In this document: piece after piece, positions 40,063 to 52,300 of the stretch | How the letters are laid out: every line of letters starts with the position of its first letter | Numbering within the stretch: position 1 is the first letter of the stretch | NCBI GenBank assembly: GCA_036245525.1 | Contig: BTPG01000002.1 | Coordinates: 168,808,625-168,872,624 of the forward strand | From: Semisulcospira habei | Lineage: Eukaryota > Mollusca > Gastropoda > Semisulcospiridae | Length of the DNA: 64,000 nucleotides | Direction: 5' to 3' | Made by a program: the position numbers and the translations under genes | The notes under the pieces: generated by a model | What the model was told of the DNA's origin: nothing | The model's input: only the letters and a program-made list of their open reading frames with translations | The model's database searches: none

Positions 40063-40730
40063 AAATTCACTGAAAATAAACTTTAAATTGTTGCAGGAAA
40101 AACCTTTGGCGAGGAATAGAACAGAACACTTCACATCCACTGACGACGGATCTTTGATCCAAAACGTTTTTCTTCCTAAGGTTTTCCTACCACACTCTGA
40201 AGTTTCTTTTCATTCATGGAATCCTTGCAGCATTATAATTATTGCCATTTCATTAAAACTCATTGTTGGCGGGGTTCAGGTAGCTAGGAATAAAAATTTA
40301 CCTGGACATCTTTGAAAAATAACAAAATTAATAGCGTGAAAAGGTTCTTAGAGATGAGACACACACGCATATGAAACACTAAAATCAAATTTAAAAAAAT
40401 AAACAACACTAAACAAGATCAAGTTACACTCAGTCGCTGATTTCTAGTACCAGACATATTTATAACATTTCTGCTCACAAGGACCATCTCACAAATGATG
40501 GTGGAATTGTCAGATTCACACTGATTTTATCAATGTAAGTGATGCATGCAAGATTCAAGCAAGTAATTTCTGAAACCCGCTGCAGTTTTGGTTGAGCCAC
40601 GAGTGAGCGCACGCTGCGATACACTAATGAGATCACATCACTCAAATCCTAATTCAGTCATGATTCTAGGGTAGTCATGATTTTTGCTGATTCAGTAGCT
40701 CATACAACACCTCCTTTGACGGAGCAAACA
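40063..40730. other. AT-rich intergenic DNA
   Basis: No gene or clear repeat was seen. It may contain the distal 3' UTR of the exchanger gene on the minus strand. Confidence 0.35.
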
Positions 40731-40734
40731 GGAT

Positions 40735-40815
40735 AGATTCTCATGAGCCTCTGCAGGGCTGCATGTTATTGTTATTGCAGGCTGCAGGGACTTATGAGAA
40801 TGTTTGCTTTTGCTG
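40735..40815. repeat. Family D hairpin, decayed
   Basis: GATAGATTCTCATGAGCC and GGGACTTATGAGAATGTTTGC surround a GCAGGGCTGCATG...GCAGGCTGCAGG centre. Confidence 0.6.
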
Positions 40816-40867
40816 ACCGAGATCAACTAAATTTTTGTTCTTCGTAAGGAAATCTGACAGGCGTACT

Positions 40868-41074
40868 CATTTATCCCAATGCCGTATTTCCCAAGTTTTA
40901 GAAGTATCACTTAACAAGTGTGCACCAGTTGCAGGAGATGGATCGACCATGATAATTCAAGGGTAGTGCCACATTAGCTTGGCACGATCAGGTGCCATGC
41001 TAATCCAGCACTGCCCTTGAACTATCATGGTCGATCCATCTCCTGCTGTAGTGCGTTGGGGCTAAAAGGGTTAA
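40868..41074. repeat. Family A hairpin element
   Basis: The outer arms GGAGATGGATCGACCATGAT and ATCATGGTCGATCCATCTCC are perfect. The inner apex is mutated (TTGGCACGATCAGGTGCCATG). Confidence 0.84.
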
Positions 41075-41828
41075 TGCATGGGTAGGTCACTCTCATCCCG
41101 CAGCTAATAAATAAATGCAAGTAAAAAATGGGATTTCAAAACTCAGAGTAAACACTGCACAGGCACTGAAATGGCATAAAACACTGCAATGTTTGCAAAA
41201 AAACAACAAAGGCGACAAATTTAAAACAATCTAAACATTACCACACAAAATCCATTTTTCAAAAGGAAACGTCTTAATGGAGATCCCCAAAAATCGGGAC
41301 TTTACATAGGGCGAGAAAAATTCATAGAGAATTTACTGTTTACCCCCTTTGTGCATGCAGCTACCATTACTGTATACAAGGGGTGCTAACAAGTAAAAAT
41401 TAACCAAGTTTCTACTGTCTTGTGTCGACAGTTCTTGTGATTTTGTGCTGCATACTGTAAAGGCTACAAGACTCAAGGAAACAAGATGACTATGCCAGAA
41501 TTCTTCTCATGATCGCAAGCTCCTTGCTCCATGGAACTTGGAAGAAAAAAGAGCACACTTGCACCATTTCACCGATGAAAGTAAACATTTTGGCCTTCGA
41601 TATCAAACTGGTGACCTCAAAAGTATGAATCAAAAACAGCACAAACACAGACCCCATCTGGCTTCAGTTTCAAAAAGCTCCGATTTCAAGTTTGTCTGTC
41701 AGTAACTGAACTGTAACTGCACAGTAACTTTTCATACAACCAACCGTCACCTATACAAATAACAAAGACAGAAACATGCTAAAAAAGACTAAGACAACAC
41801 ACTTTACTAAATGTTTTGTCTGTTTAGA

Positions 41829-41932
41829 CATTCAAGGCGCCCAGCATTGATAGCGGCAAGTGTCATGTAGTGCTGTTGCTGGCAACGCTACATGACACTT
41901 TCATAGCTACTGATGCAAGGTGCTTTGAATGA
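41829..41932. repeat. Palindromic element, family J
   Basis: CATTCAAGGCGCCCAGCATTG pairs with a mutated end CAAGGTGCTTTGAATG. The inner hairpin is AAGTGTCATGTAGTG and CGCTACATGACACTT. Confidence 0.75.
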
Positions 41933-41940
41933 TTTAATCT

Positions 41941-42004
41941 TTAACTCATTTGAGACATGCCGCCTCCGGATACACGGTTTATGCGGCACGTCACGAATGA
42001 GTTA
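41941..42004. repeat. Family C hairpin element, shortened
   Basis: TTAACTCATTTGAGACATGCC to GGCACGTCACGAATGAGTTAA. One half of the inner CCGGATACACGG stem is deleted. It lies in the likely 3' UTR of the exchanger gene. Confidence 0.82.
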
Positions 42005-42138
42005 AAAGCATGTCACTTTCTTGCTTGGTTATTTTCATGCAATTCCATGCTTCACAGTCACCTTTAGATGTTAGCGCAGACTTGCATGTACTAATGAGAC
42101 GGACTACTAGGGTCAGGTGTGACGATGAGGCTTGAAGT

Positions 42139-43007
42139 CTAAAGTCGCGTGTCTAGATGATCATCCAGATCAAAGTCTAGATCATCCACATCATCCGTAT
42201 TCAGCGGCTGTCCTTTGTTGGTCTCCTCAAAATCGTTGTCATCGCACTCGGAGGGCTCGCTAGAATCCAGCCACTGCTGCACACGTGACACCACCCCCTC
42301 CTGGTAGTCAGCCTCGTCTGAGATGATCTCCACCTCGATGCCCTGCCGCGAACACATCTCCTGCACCTGAATGGGTTGGAAGTGTTTGGGGGATGTGGCC
42401 GGGCAGCGGTTGTGGCGCAGAGAGGCGCTGGAGGCTGGGACTTCCTCTTCATCCTGACTCAGGCAGTTGTGGTGGGAGGGGGGGTAGAAGTTGTGCGAGG
42501 AAGACTGCAGGTATGAGCTAGCTTTCTCCCCATTCCCCACGTCGCCATTGTGAGCATCAGGGGAAGTGATGGGCTCCTCACTGCACTGGGAGGCCCAGGG
42601 AGGGGGCAGGGTGGAGTGAGATGCCCAGGGTGGGGGTAGAAAATCACTGTCCACCCTGTCACAGATGGGGCCGGGGTCAGACATGGGGGAGTTGAGGTCC
42701 AGTGTAGGTGGAAAAATGTCAAACACGGGGCGATGAGTCTCTGGCCGCTTGGCGGCCAAGACCGTATTTTCTGGAGATGCGTATGGGGAACCTGTCTCGG
42801 TTAAGTGACTGTAGGCCAAATTGTTTGCCCACGAGGGAGCTAGTGACATCAAGGGGTGATCATCATCAGGCATGCTGAGCGACATGGATGATGGCACGGG
42901 AGGGAGCTGGGTGGTACGTTTCCATGGCAAAACACGCTCAGCCTCTGTCTCCTCTGTGGGTGTGGCGGGAGTTTCCTCTTCTTCTGCCTCGGTGGACATC
43001 ACCGGAC
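42139..43007 (-). CDS. NHE terminal exon with PDZ-ligand C-terminus
   Basis: 869 nt. The region is acidic and Pro-rich, with repeated LPPPWAS motifs (LPPPWASHSTLPPPWASQ), an SSLPPV-like Pro patch and an Asp-rich end, VDDLDFDLDDHLDTRL. The stop is TAG. The last four residues, DTRL, fit the class I PDZ consensus. Confidence 0.92.
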
Positions 43008-46000
43008 CTGTAGAAAAAAATTAGGAAAGAGGGGTTCTTCAATTTGTCAGCAAACCATATGAGTCTGTGACTAAAGGTCATTTGTACCAAAAGTAACAAC
43101 CAACAGAAATATCCAAAGTAACAAGCAACAGGTGTCTTTAAAATAGGCTTACTTTAGGCACTGGTTAATTTTGATGTATCTGACATGTGGGCATGTAAAG
43201 TTAATTAAAGTGAATGCAGAAACAGATAATTTCCAGCAGCGAATAATTAAATTTGTCCCTTTCTGAAAATGTTGGTAGTTACAGTGGACATACTGTGCTA
43301 AAAAATGATCACATTAAGTGAGTTTATCTTTTTTGATTATTCTCTTTTAAAAGAAATTAATTGTATTACCTGTTCTCACAAGTGTAAGTATGAAAAGTAT
43401 TTTATTCCTTTTGAAATTATATTTTCTGTAACAATCAGTGTTGTTTGTTACGGTGGACATACTCAGTCAATTTAAATCACAAAAACACAGTTCTTCGTGT
43501 GATTACCACATTTTACAACAAAAAAAAAAGTTCTTCAGTCATTGTCCATAAATGAGATAACAGAAATACGAATATGTTCCCTCAGCAGAGAAAAATGTTT
43601 CTTGTCACACTCAGTGTGACACTGGACATACTATGGGACAGTGACACTGGACATACTATGGGACATACACATGAAAATCTTCTATAGATCAGCCATTCTG
43701 ATGAAAAGGAAACTTTGTGAGAAATGCCAGTGTTCCAACAACAATGTCTTCATAGTGGCATCACAAAAAGAACAAATGTTCTGTTGTAGTGCGGTTTTCT
43801 TGACTAAAAATGTCGGTTGTTATGCATACCACATTTTGTCATAGGCTCATATACATTATTACAGTAACTAACAACTAAGCATTCACTGTTGAAAACAAGA
43901 AATAACTCATTGTACCCCAAGACCAAACTCCCCAAATTTTGCCGTTGTCCTCTGAACACTGCAGTGCAGTGCAGGACACAGATCGACCATGATAGTTCAA
44001 GGGTGATGCCAGAATAGCTTGGCGCCCATAGGCGCCAAGCTATTCTGGCATCACCCTTGATGGGCGCCAAGCTATTCTGGCATCACCCTTGAACTATCAT
44101 GGTCGATCCATATCTTGCTGTATCTGGGGTAGAATGAGTTAAAGTACACACACATATATACAAGCCCAATTTTAACCCATCATCCAATGAAAACTAGCAT
44201 CTTAACCCTTCCGCTGTTGGTAGCCGGTTATTTTTTGCCATGATTCCTGCTGAGATCATTGTGACAAAAATCACTACAGTGACAGCCGACAGGTTAACAC
44301 ACATTTGAGACCCACAACTAATCGTTGCAGCTCTACTCACAGAACATCATACATTAACCCTTTGGCTGTCGGTAGTGATTTTTGTCATGATTCCTGCAGC
44401 TGAAGGGTTAGTCAGCCCCTTTGTGCGTGAAGTCAGCAGTACTGTTTAGGGTCCCCATGGCTGCATGTACAAGGGGGTTAATGGTCCTTAACACTGACAT
44501 ACAGCTAACCTGAGGTGAGGATCTGTGTCTCCAGCGGGGTGGAACCCAGTGAGAAGACAACACCTGGACTGACAATGGCTGATGATGGCTCGGCTGCGTC
44601 CTCATCTGCTGGTCAAATAGAAAATACCACTGAATGTCAACAACACATTCTAATTTCTACCCAGGACCGAAATCCCCAAATTTTGAAGTTGCCTTCTGAA
44701 GGACTGTATTACAATTTGAGAGACAGATCGAGCATGATAGTTCAAGGGTGATGCCAGAATAGCTTGGCGCCTATAGGCGCCAAGCTATTGTGGCACCACC
44801 CTTGAACTATCATGCTCGATCCATGTCATGCTGTGGTGTGTCGGGGCTGAATGAGTTAAACATTCAAGGCAAGGCTGACACAGCAAGCAAGAAAAATGCA
44901 AGGACGGGAGGGAAAAACCACAGGAATTCTCCCTCAGCTGTTCCCTTTCATCGCGGACGATTTTCCATCAGAGAACACAGATTTATATGAGAAGTCACTG
45001 ACTGGAAAGCAAGAGGAACTGAATTTTCACGGAAACTTGCTGATGCAGGGCTCATGAGAATCTATGCCTCTTGCAGATGGCAAGTGAAGCGCGGACAAAA
45101 CTTCCTCAGTCGGCGAACGTACATTATTTATAGTGACCAATCTCGGCAAGCATGAGGTATAGATTTTCATGAGGCCCTGCGGCTGCAGGGGCTCAGGAGA
45201 ATCTATGCCACTTGCACGCGGGGAAAAAAGCGTGGCTGTTGCTCTGTCCTCAGAAACATGTCCCGGAAGGTTCCTACAAATTACACACGGGACCACACAT
45301 AAATAATTCTTTCACTTTCCGTGCTGTGGGAGAACCAGTGGCGAGGACGGCTGATGGGTAGTGCCAGATTTGCTTGGTGCCTGGCACTACCCTTCAGATG
45401 TCCTCGTCAGGCACCACCCTTGAGTGATCATGGCGGACTAAACCCACAAGCTGTAAACTCATTAGGCACTACTCTTCAACAATCATGCTCAGTGTATCCC
45501 CACACTTCCTGCGCATAGTGCTGAGCAGAGTAATGTCCTAAACTTTGCCTCTTTATGCTCCGCAAATAGCAGACTAATTCGTCTCACAGAAAAACAAAGC
45601 CACAAATTACGGCACAAACTAATTCTTATTCGTGTCACACATACAGTCCTGGCACAGGTCTGACTAATCTATCCCCTACACCCTCGCATCCCCACCCAAT
45701 GCCCCACCCCTCATAATTCTCTGCCAAGGTGCAAGTCTGTGAGCAAAGGACTCTTAAATCCCTGCATGATGACCCTTTGATCCTAGTTCTCAGGGCCACA
45801 CGCCTTATTTTACAGGTTACTCAAGACCTCCTCCGTGTTTGCAGACGTTGATAAAACTCTGAACGCAACCAAAAGCGTGAACTTGAATGACACCCTCAGT
45901 TTGAGATATCGCTGGACTAGATCTTCTGCCAGCATGCGGGTAAGCTCTGCATTGGCAGAAACACACAAGTTAATTAGACTGATGTCAATTTAATTTAAAA

Positions 46001-49000
46001 AAAAAAATAGACCCTCACCCAGTTCAATTTTTGTTGAGACATGTCAAGTTTTCAGATTCACGTCAAATTATGAAATTCATGTCAAGATTTTGAGATTCAT
46101 GTTAAGTTCTGTGTTAAGTTCTGAGACTCACGTCAAGTTTTGAGACATGTCAAGTTTTCAGTGTCGCATTTTAAGATTCATGTCAAGCTGACACGTCTTG
46201 CGGTCGGATAGGACCGAACGAGGGCCAGGATTCTTGTCAGCCAAAGGCCTGGAGTGCAGCAGCCCTTGAAACTCTACCTGTCCCAATTGCTGGTGCGATG
46301 TTGAACTGCCAACCTTGCGTCTTTTTTGTTGTTGTTGTAACCCATTCATCCCCGACGCAGTACAGCAGGAGACAGATCAACCATGATAATTCAAGGGTAG
46401 TGCCAGATTAGCTTGGCGCCTGATGGCGCCAAGCTAATCTGGCACTACCCTAGAATTATCATGGCCGAGTCTTCTGAAATGTGGCCGTGGAATTCAATGA
46501 GTTAACTCATTTATTCCGAAGGTCGAATTTCTCTAATTATGCAGGTGTCACGTCTACCAGTTGCAGGAGATGGCTCAACCACGATAATTCAAGGGTAGTG
46601 CCAGATTAGCTTGGCGCCAAGACAATTTGGCACTACCCATGAATTATCATGGTCGAGCCATCTCCTGATGTAGTGCGTAGGGGCTAAATGGGTTAATGAC
46701 GTTTCATGTTTTTATAGCCACTGTCACAGTCACCATTGAGCCTCTCCTCAGAAATTACTTCAGGCAACTAAGCCATGCTACAAACGAGTCAAACTGCCAA
46801 GGTGTAGATTCACTACAGCTAACGTGGCTCGTGAGAATCTACACCTCTTTGTTGGTGGGCTGCAACCGGCTGCATGTGTCCCTCAAATGGAGGATGTTGT
46901 GCTAGGTTACACAAATGACTTGTCTACCTAAATAGTAACCCAAGACAAAAACCCATCAAACCCCCTTCAGAGACACTCACCACATCAGCTAATACACCCG
47001 AGCATAGGTCATCCTTACATCAGAAAGTAGGTCAAACATTGTATCCAGCCTACTAAGGGGCGGATCGGGGCGAGGGAAGCATTGGAGGCCGCCGCCCCCC
47101 CCCCCCCCCCCCCCCCCCCGAAATCTGTAAAATGCTACATGAATATGTAAGTGCTTTTGGGGAGTTTGGGATTCCCCCCCCCCCTCCCCCTCTCCAGAAG
47201 GTGCAAGATGTTCTCCCACAAGCTTGGTGCACCTACCCCCCCCCCCCCCCCCCCCACCCCATTTCGTGTTTTCAACATTACTGTAAATTCAATATCAGAT
47301 CCACAGCCGATAACGGAACATGACTGCAAAGTGGTTTCAGCAAGAGGCATAGATCCTCATGAGCCCCCGCAACTGTGGGGGCTCATGAGGATCTATACCT
47401 ATTGCAACTGGGCAGTGTTCTTTTTTTTTTCCCTTCTCGGCAGTGAAGCTCATTCCTCATTCGTGCAGCATGTTCATTCCTGACAACCAAACACGGTTAA
47501 TCCTGACTGATATGTCTACCATGCAGTACGCAAGGGTCCCGGGCTCACGGCAGCCGCAGTGCGCGGGCCCACTGCGGCCCGCCGAGGGCCCGTGGACGCT
47601 TTGCTACTGGGGGATCTCTCCTGTCATTTTACTGGGGCTGTTGAGCTTGTTATCTGGGTGATATATTACCTTTTGTTTTTAATCTACTGTGCGTTGGGAA
47701 AAATGTTCTATATGGGCATTTCCTGGTCATAAGCAACAATTCACAAGGGAAATCAAGCCTCTTATTCAGCATTTCCTTGCTTTTCCTTGTTAACAATCTG
47801 TCAGCAAAATTCAACAGCAGCGGCAAACAACATTAACAAAGAATCATGCCGAACAGTTCACCTCAAAATGAATGAAAAAATCTGAAGAAGTGGACAATTG
47901 TAAACACACGAAAAATTAAGCCTTTAACTCATTCTACCCCAGACACACCACAGGAAGATAAGGATCGACCATGATAGTTCAAGGGTGATGCCAGAATAGC
48001 TTGGCGCCTATGGGCGCCAAGCTATTCTGGCATCACTCTTGAACTATCATGGTCGATCTGTGTCCTGCACTGCAATGCAGTCTTCAGAGGACAACGGCAA
48101 AATTTAAGGATTTCGGTCTTGGGGTAGAATGAGTTAACTGTTGGTAGGACTTTGTGTCCTGCAGGAATCAAGGCGACACAAAGCAACACTGGCAGGCAAA
48201 GGGTCAAAACAGGCTACACTGAACATGAAAAAATGAATTATTACAGTCATGGTAAACTCATTTAACTCCCAATGCACTACAACAGGAGATGGACTGACCA
48301 CGATAGACTGACCACGATAATTCAAGGGTAGTGCCAGATTAGCTTGGCGCCAGATGGCGCCAAGCTAATCTGGCACTACCCTTGAATTATCGTGGTCAAT
48401 CCGTCCGCTGCCACTAGTACACAGTTGTTAGATGACACCTCCAAAAGTTGGGAAATGTGGCTGTGGGGTTAAACAGGTTAATTGTACTTTCATGTCCAAT
48501 TTGAATGAAAGCACCAAAAAGCAGATCATTTGGGATTTGCACAATGAACGTACACTACTGCTTATAATAAGCATAATACAGTAGAGTCCAGTTAACACGA
48601 ACACGCTTTACACGAATTTCTGGTTTGATACGAACCGTTTTTGAATTCCCGGCTGCGAGCCCTCTTGTTCTCTATCAAAATGTCATGGTCAACACGAAAT
48701 GCTTAACACGAAATTCCTGCTCAACACGAAGATGATTTTGTTTCCCCAAAAGCACATTGTATAGTATTTTCACCTGTTTAACACGAACAACCATCCCAAG
48801 GACTGAGACGATGCCGTCCTCCGTGTAACGCCGCCGCCAAAAGCTTTGTTTACAGAAGTACCCGCTAACGCCGTTACGCAATAGCCACTACGCCTGAATG
48901 ACCGCATCAGTCGTTTAGCTTACACACCTCCGTCCGATCAGCATCGCCAATGGCCGAGGCTATCCAGTGTCCACTGTTTTCAAGCACTAGTGCTCAAAAC

Positions 49001-49145
49001 GCGCGCTCACGTGTATCAGCACACAAGTGACGGAGGACGTTAACTAACACAGGTTCGCCACTGGCCGTTCCGTACACACACACTGACTAGCAAGAGGTAG
49101 AGTGGTGGGTGAGGATGAGAGTAGACGGGGAGGGCTGCACGTTGG

Positions 49146-49176
<31 letters not shown>

Positions 49177-49296
49177 TTTACATAGAGCCCTGTTTCTGAA
49201 AATGATCGGTCGGTGGCAAGCATAGCGAGTTAGTCTTGATGAGATTCTGCCTTTCCCATTCTTTATTCAACCAAAGACTGACCATGTGATGTGCGG

Positions 49297-49328
<32 letters not shown>

Positions 49329-52300
49329 CGCGACGGGGGAACTGCCATCTCAACTGTTTTCTGTATTCTGCCGATCTTCTTGTAAGTGTATTCATTCATC
49401 CACAGTCAGTTATTTTTAGTGTTTGATTTTTCATTCCTCAATACGAGCGTGATAACACACACGCAGAGCTGATTTGTATGCAATAGACGCAAAGTACTAC
49501 AGAGGGTGAAAACAGCAGTTCCAAGGATCGTGACACTGATCAACGCGAAGCCGCGTTCATAGTAACTGCCCCTACACATTGGTACACAGCTAAAAATAGC
49601 ACACTAACTCCTAAACTACACGTGGTTACGGAGCTGTTGAATGAGATGGGTTATTGTTTTCCTGATGGATTGTACATTAAATCCACGGGCTGTATGCATG
49701 TGGTCTGTTGTTGTAATACTGTGATGAGAGTAAGTAGGTAAAGTATATGATACTGTGCACATTTAACCTCCAGGGCAGGGTACACTCAGATGCACATCTC
49801 CCACACAATGTTTCAGACTATGAACAAGTTTTAGTCTAAATCGGTTAACACGAAATACGTTTTACACGAACTAATTTTCCCTGTCCCCAGATATTCGTGT
49901 TAAGCGGACTCCAATGTATATGACAACAGTACCTGTTAAAAAAAAAAAAAAAACAGCCATTTCACGAAATCACCCAAAGCATTATGAACCGACCCCAACC
50001 GGCATATATGCCAACACAACACACAAATTAATTCACAGACGGAACACAAACTGGGTACCTTCAAGTGGCGCTACGGGTCTGGTTAGCCAGTTAAGGCACG
50101 TCCAACGTACTATGAATTATGAAACTGAAAACTGAACTTTTAATGACACCAACCCTTCCTTTGTCCGAGGGGACAAAACTCATCGTGATGTCACAATTAT
50201 TTAGTTGTCGCAACAGCCGTTGTTCATATGCAGTGAGAAAGAGAGGGCTGGGTTCTCTGAAAGTTCAGTTTTCACAGTATATTCAGCGTGCTTAACGTTT
50301 CTGAAATTTTGACTGCTTATGTGACGTACCTTTCAATGGCACTTTGGTTTCATCGGCGGTGACGGCCGAGTCGCTGATGAGATCCGGCTTGGTTTTGGGG
50401 GCGCTGACATCCCCGTTGTGCTGCGAGTACTTCTCATGGTGACCGAAGTTGATGAGACGTCGCAGGTGCTGCTGCAGCGTGTGGTGGGAGGGTACGGGTG
50501 CCGGTGTACTGTCGTCTACCGTGTGTTTCTTTTCCATGATAAACTGCACACAGCCATCGAAACCATGCAGTCAAAAACATGTGTGGGTGGCTGTGCCTGA
50601 TAATCCCGAAATGTGCGCTGGTCTCCAAGTATGCAAAAAGTCATCAGGCTGATATTGGCTGTCAGCCCGAGAGCGGGCTGACAGCAGCCGACATCCGCCT
50701 GACGACCTTTAGAACACTGGGCTCTGGTTCTGAACCTCGTTGCTTAGATGTGGTAATATCTGCCTAACCTCAGTCACCCGTACTACATAGGAAGCCCCAA
50801 AAGAGGCGTCGTTAAGAGGCAGAGATCCTCCCGAGCCTTTGCAGATGCATGAGGATCTACGCCTCTTGCGCGTGGGTTTCAAAGAACACAGAGATAAAAT
50901 CAGACAGCACAAAGGCTAGTCCCAAGTATTAGAATCATGAGGATCTATGCATTCTTACATGGACAAGGTTTGTAGCACTTCTGAGAATTCCTCCTCTTCA
51001 GCAATTAACCCTTTGCGTGTGGGTAACGGTTTTTGTCGCGATGATTCCTGCATGAATCATCGCGACAAAAATCGCTACCCACACGCAAACAGTAAACATT
51101 TGTTTCCCAAGCCTGGCTGATATCCCTCACGAGTGCGACACACTTCACCTAAAGAGCATGGTTGTAAACGGACTAAGAAAGATGCACTAACAATCCTGAA
51201 TCAATGCTGGCTGCAGGGGCTCATAAAAATCTACGTCTCTTGAAAACTAAAATTGAAAAAAAAACTGTCAATGTCACATCTAAATTCTAAAGACAAAACG
51301 ACCAAAGCGTTTCTTTGACCACCAGCACAAACTAGGCGACTTGGCACAATCCAAACGTGTACAGTACTCCAAATACTTACGACAAACCCATTAATGCAGA
51401 CAAATGAGAAAACCAGAAAACCAGTTAGCTACTGGCTGCTATTTGCTTTTTAAAAAAAATATATATATATATATTTTATTGCCCCATACGGGTTTTGTCG
51501 AATCTGCATTTCCCATACAATTACTACCATGGAAACGACAACACTCCACAGGCCACATGTCATGATTGAGGGCCTGTGTATTCAAAGTATGTTGGATCTG
51601 GTAGACTGCACCAAGATATTGATTGAGCATAATTAATAGGTCGAAGGAGGCGACAGAACAGTTTGGCGCCTGAAACGGCCAAGCTATTCTAGCACCCCCT
51701 TTGAACCACAGTATGGTCGATCTGTCTCCCTAAATTGTAACAAGTCTTTAGAGAACTATTACAGTGTGCTCCAAATTTATCCATTTAGCCCCCCGAGGCA
51801 CTACAGCTGGCGATGGATCGACCATGATAATTCAAGGGTAGTGCCAGATTAGCTTGGCGCCAAGCTAATCTGGCACTACCCTTGAATTATCATGGTCGAT
51901 CCATCTCCTGTAGTCGCTACAAAGCTGTTAGCTGACACCTCCAATATTTGTGAGATGCGGACGTGGGGTTAAATGGGTTAACCCTTTTGACTGTCGGTAG
52001 ATAACCTCTGCCGCGCCCGCCACAGTCCGCTACCGACAGCCAAAGGGTTAGAATTTCAGCACTGGGATCAATGTGCTGAGTATGCCGGTCCTGGCACAAA
52101 CCATACTACAGCAAAGCCCAGGAGACAGCAGCAGCCTGTGATGGTGAATAAATGTATTATTCACACCCCCCAAGTCACCGCCCAGCAGAGAAATGAAAGA
52201 AAACAGCCAAGACGACCAAAATACACTTTTGCCCATTTACAACCCCGACGCGCTGCACAACAAAATACCTGCACAACAATATACGGGTTTACGACCAGGG

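Noticed and set aside
47089..47350. Pro- or Gly-rich open frames around the poly-C tracts
   Set aside because: Homopolymer translations with no supporting motif.
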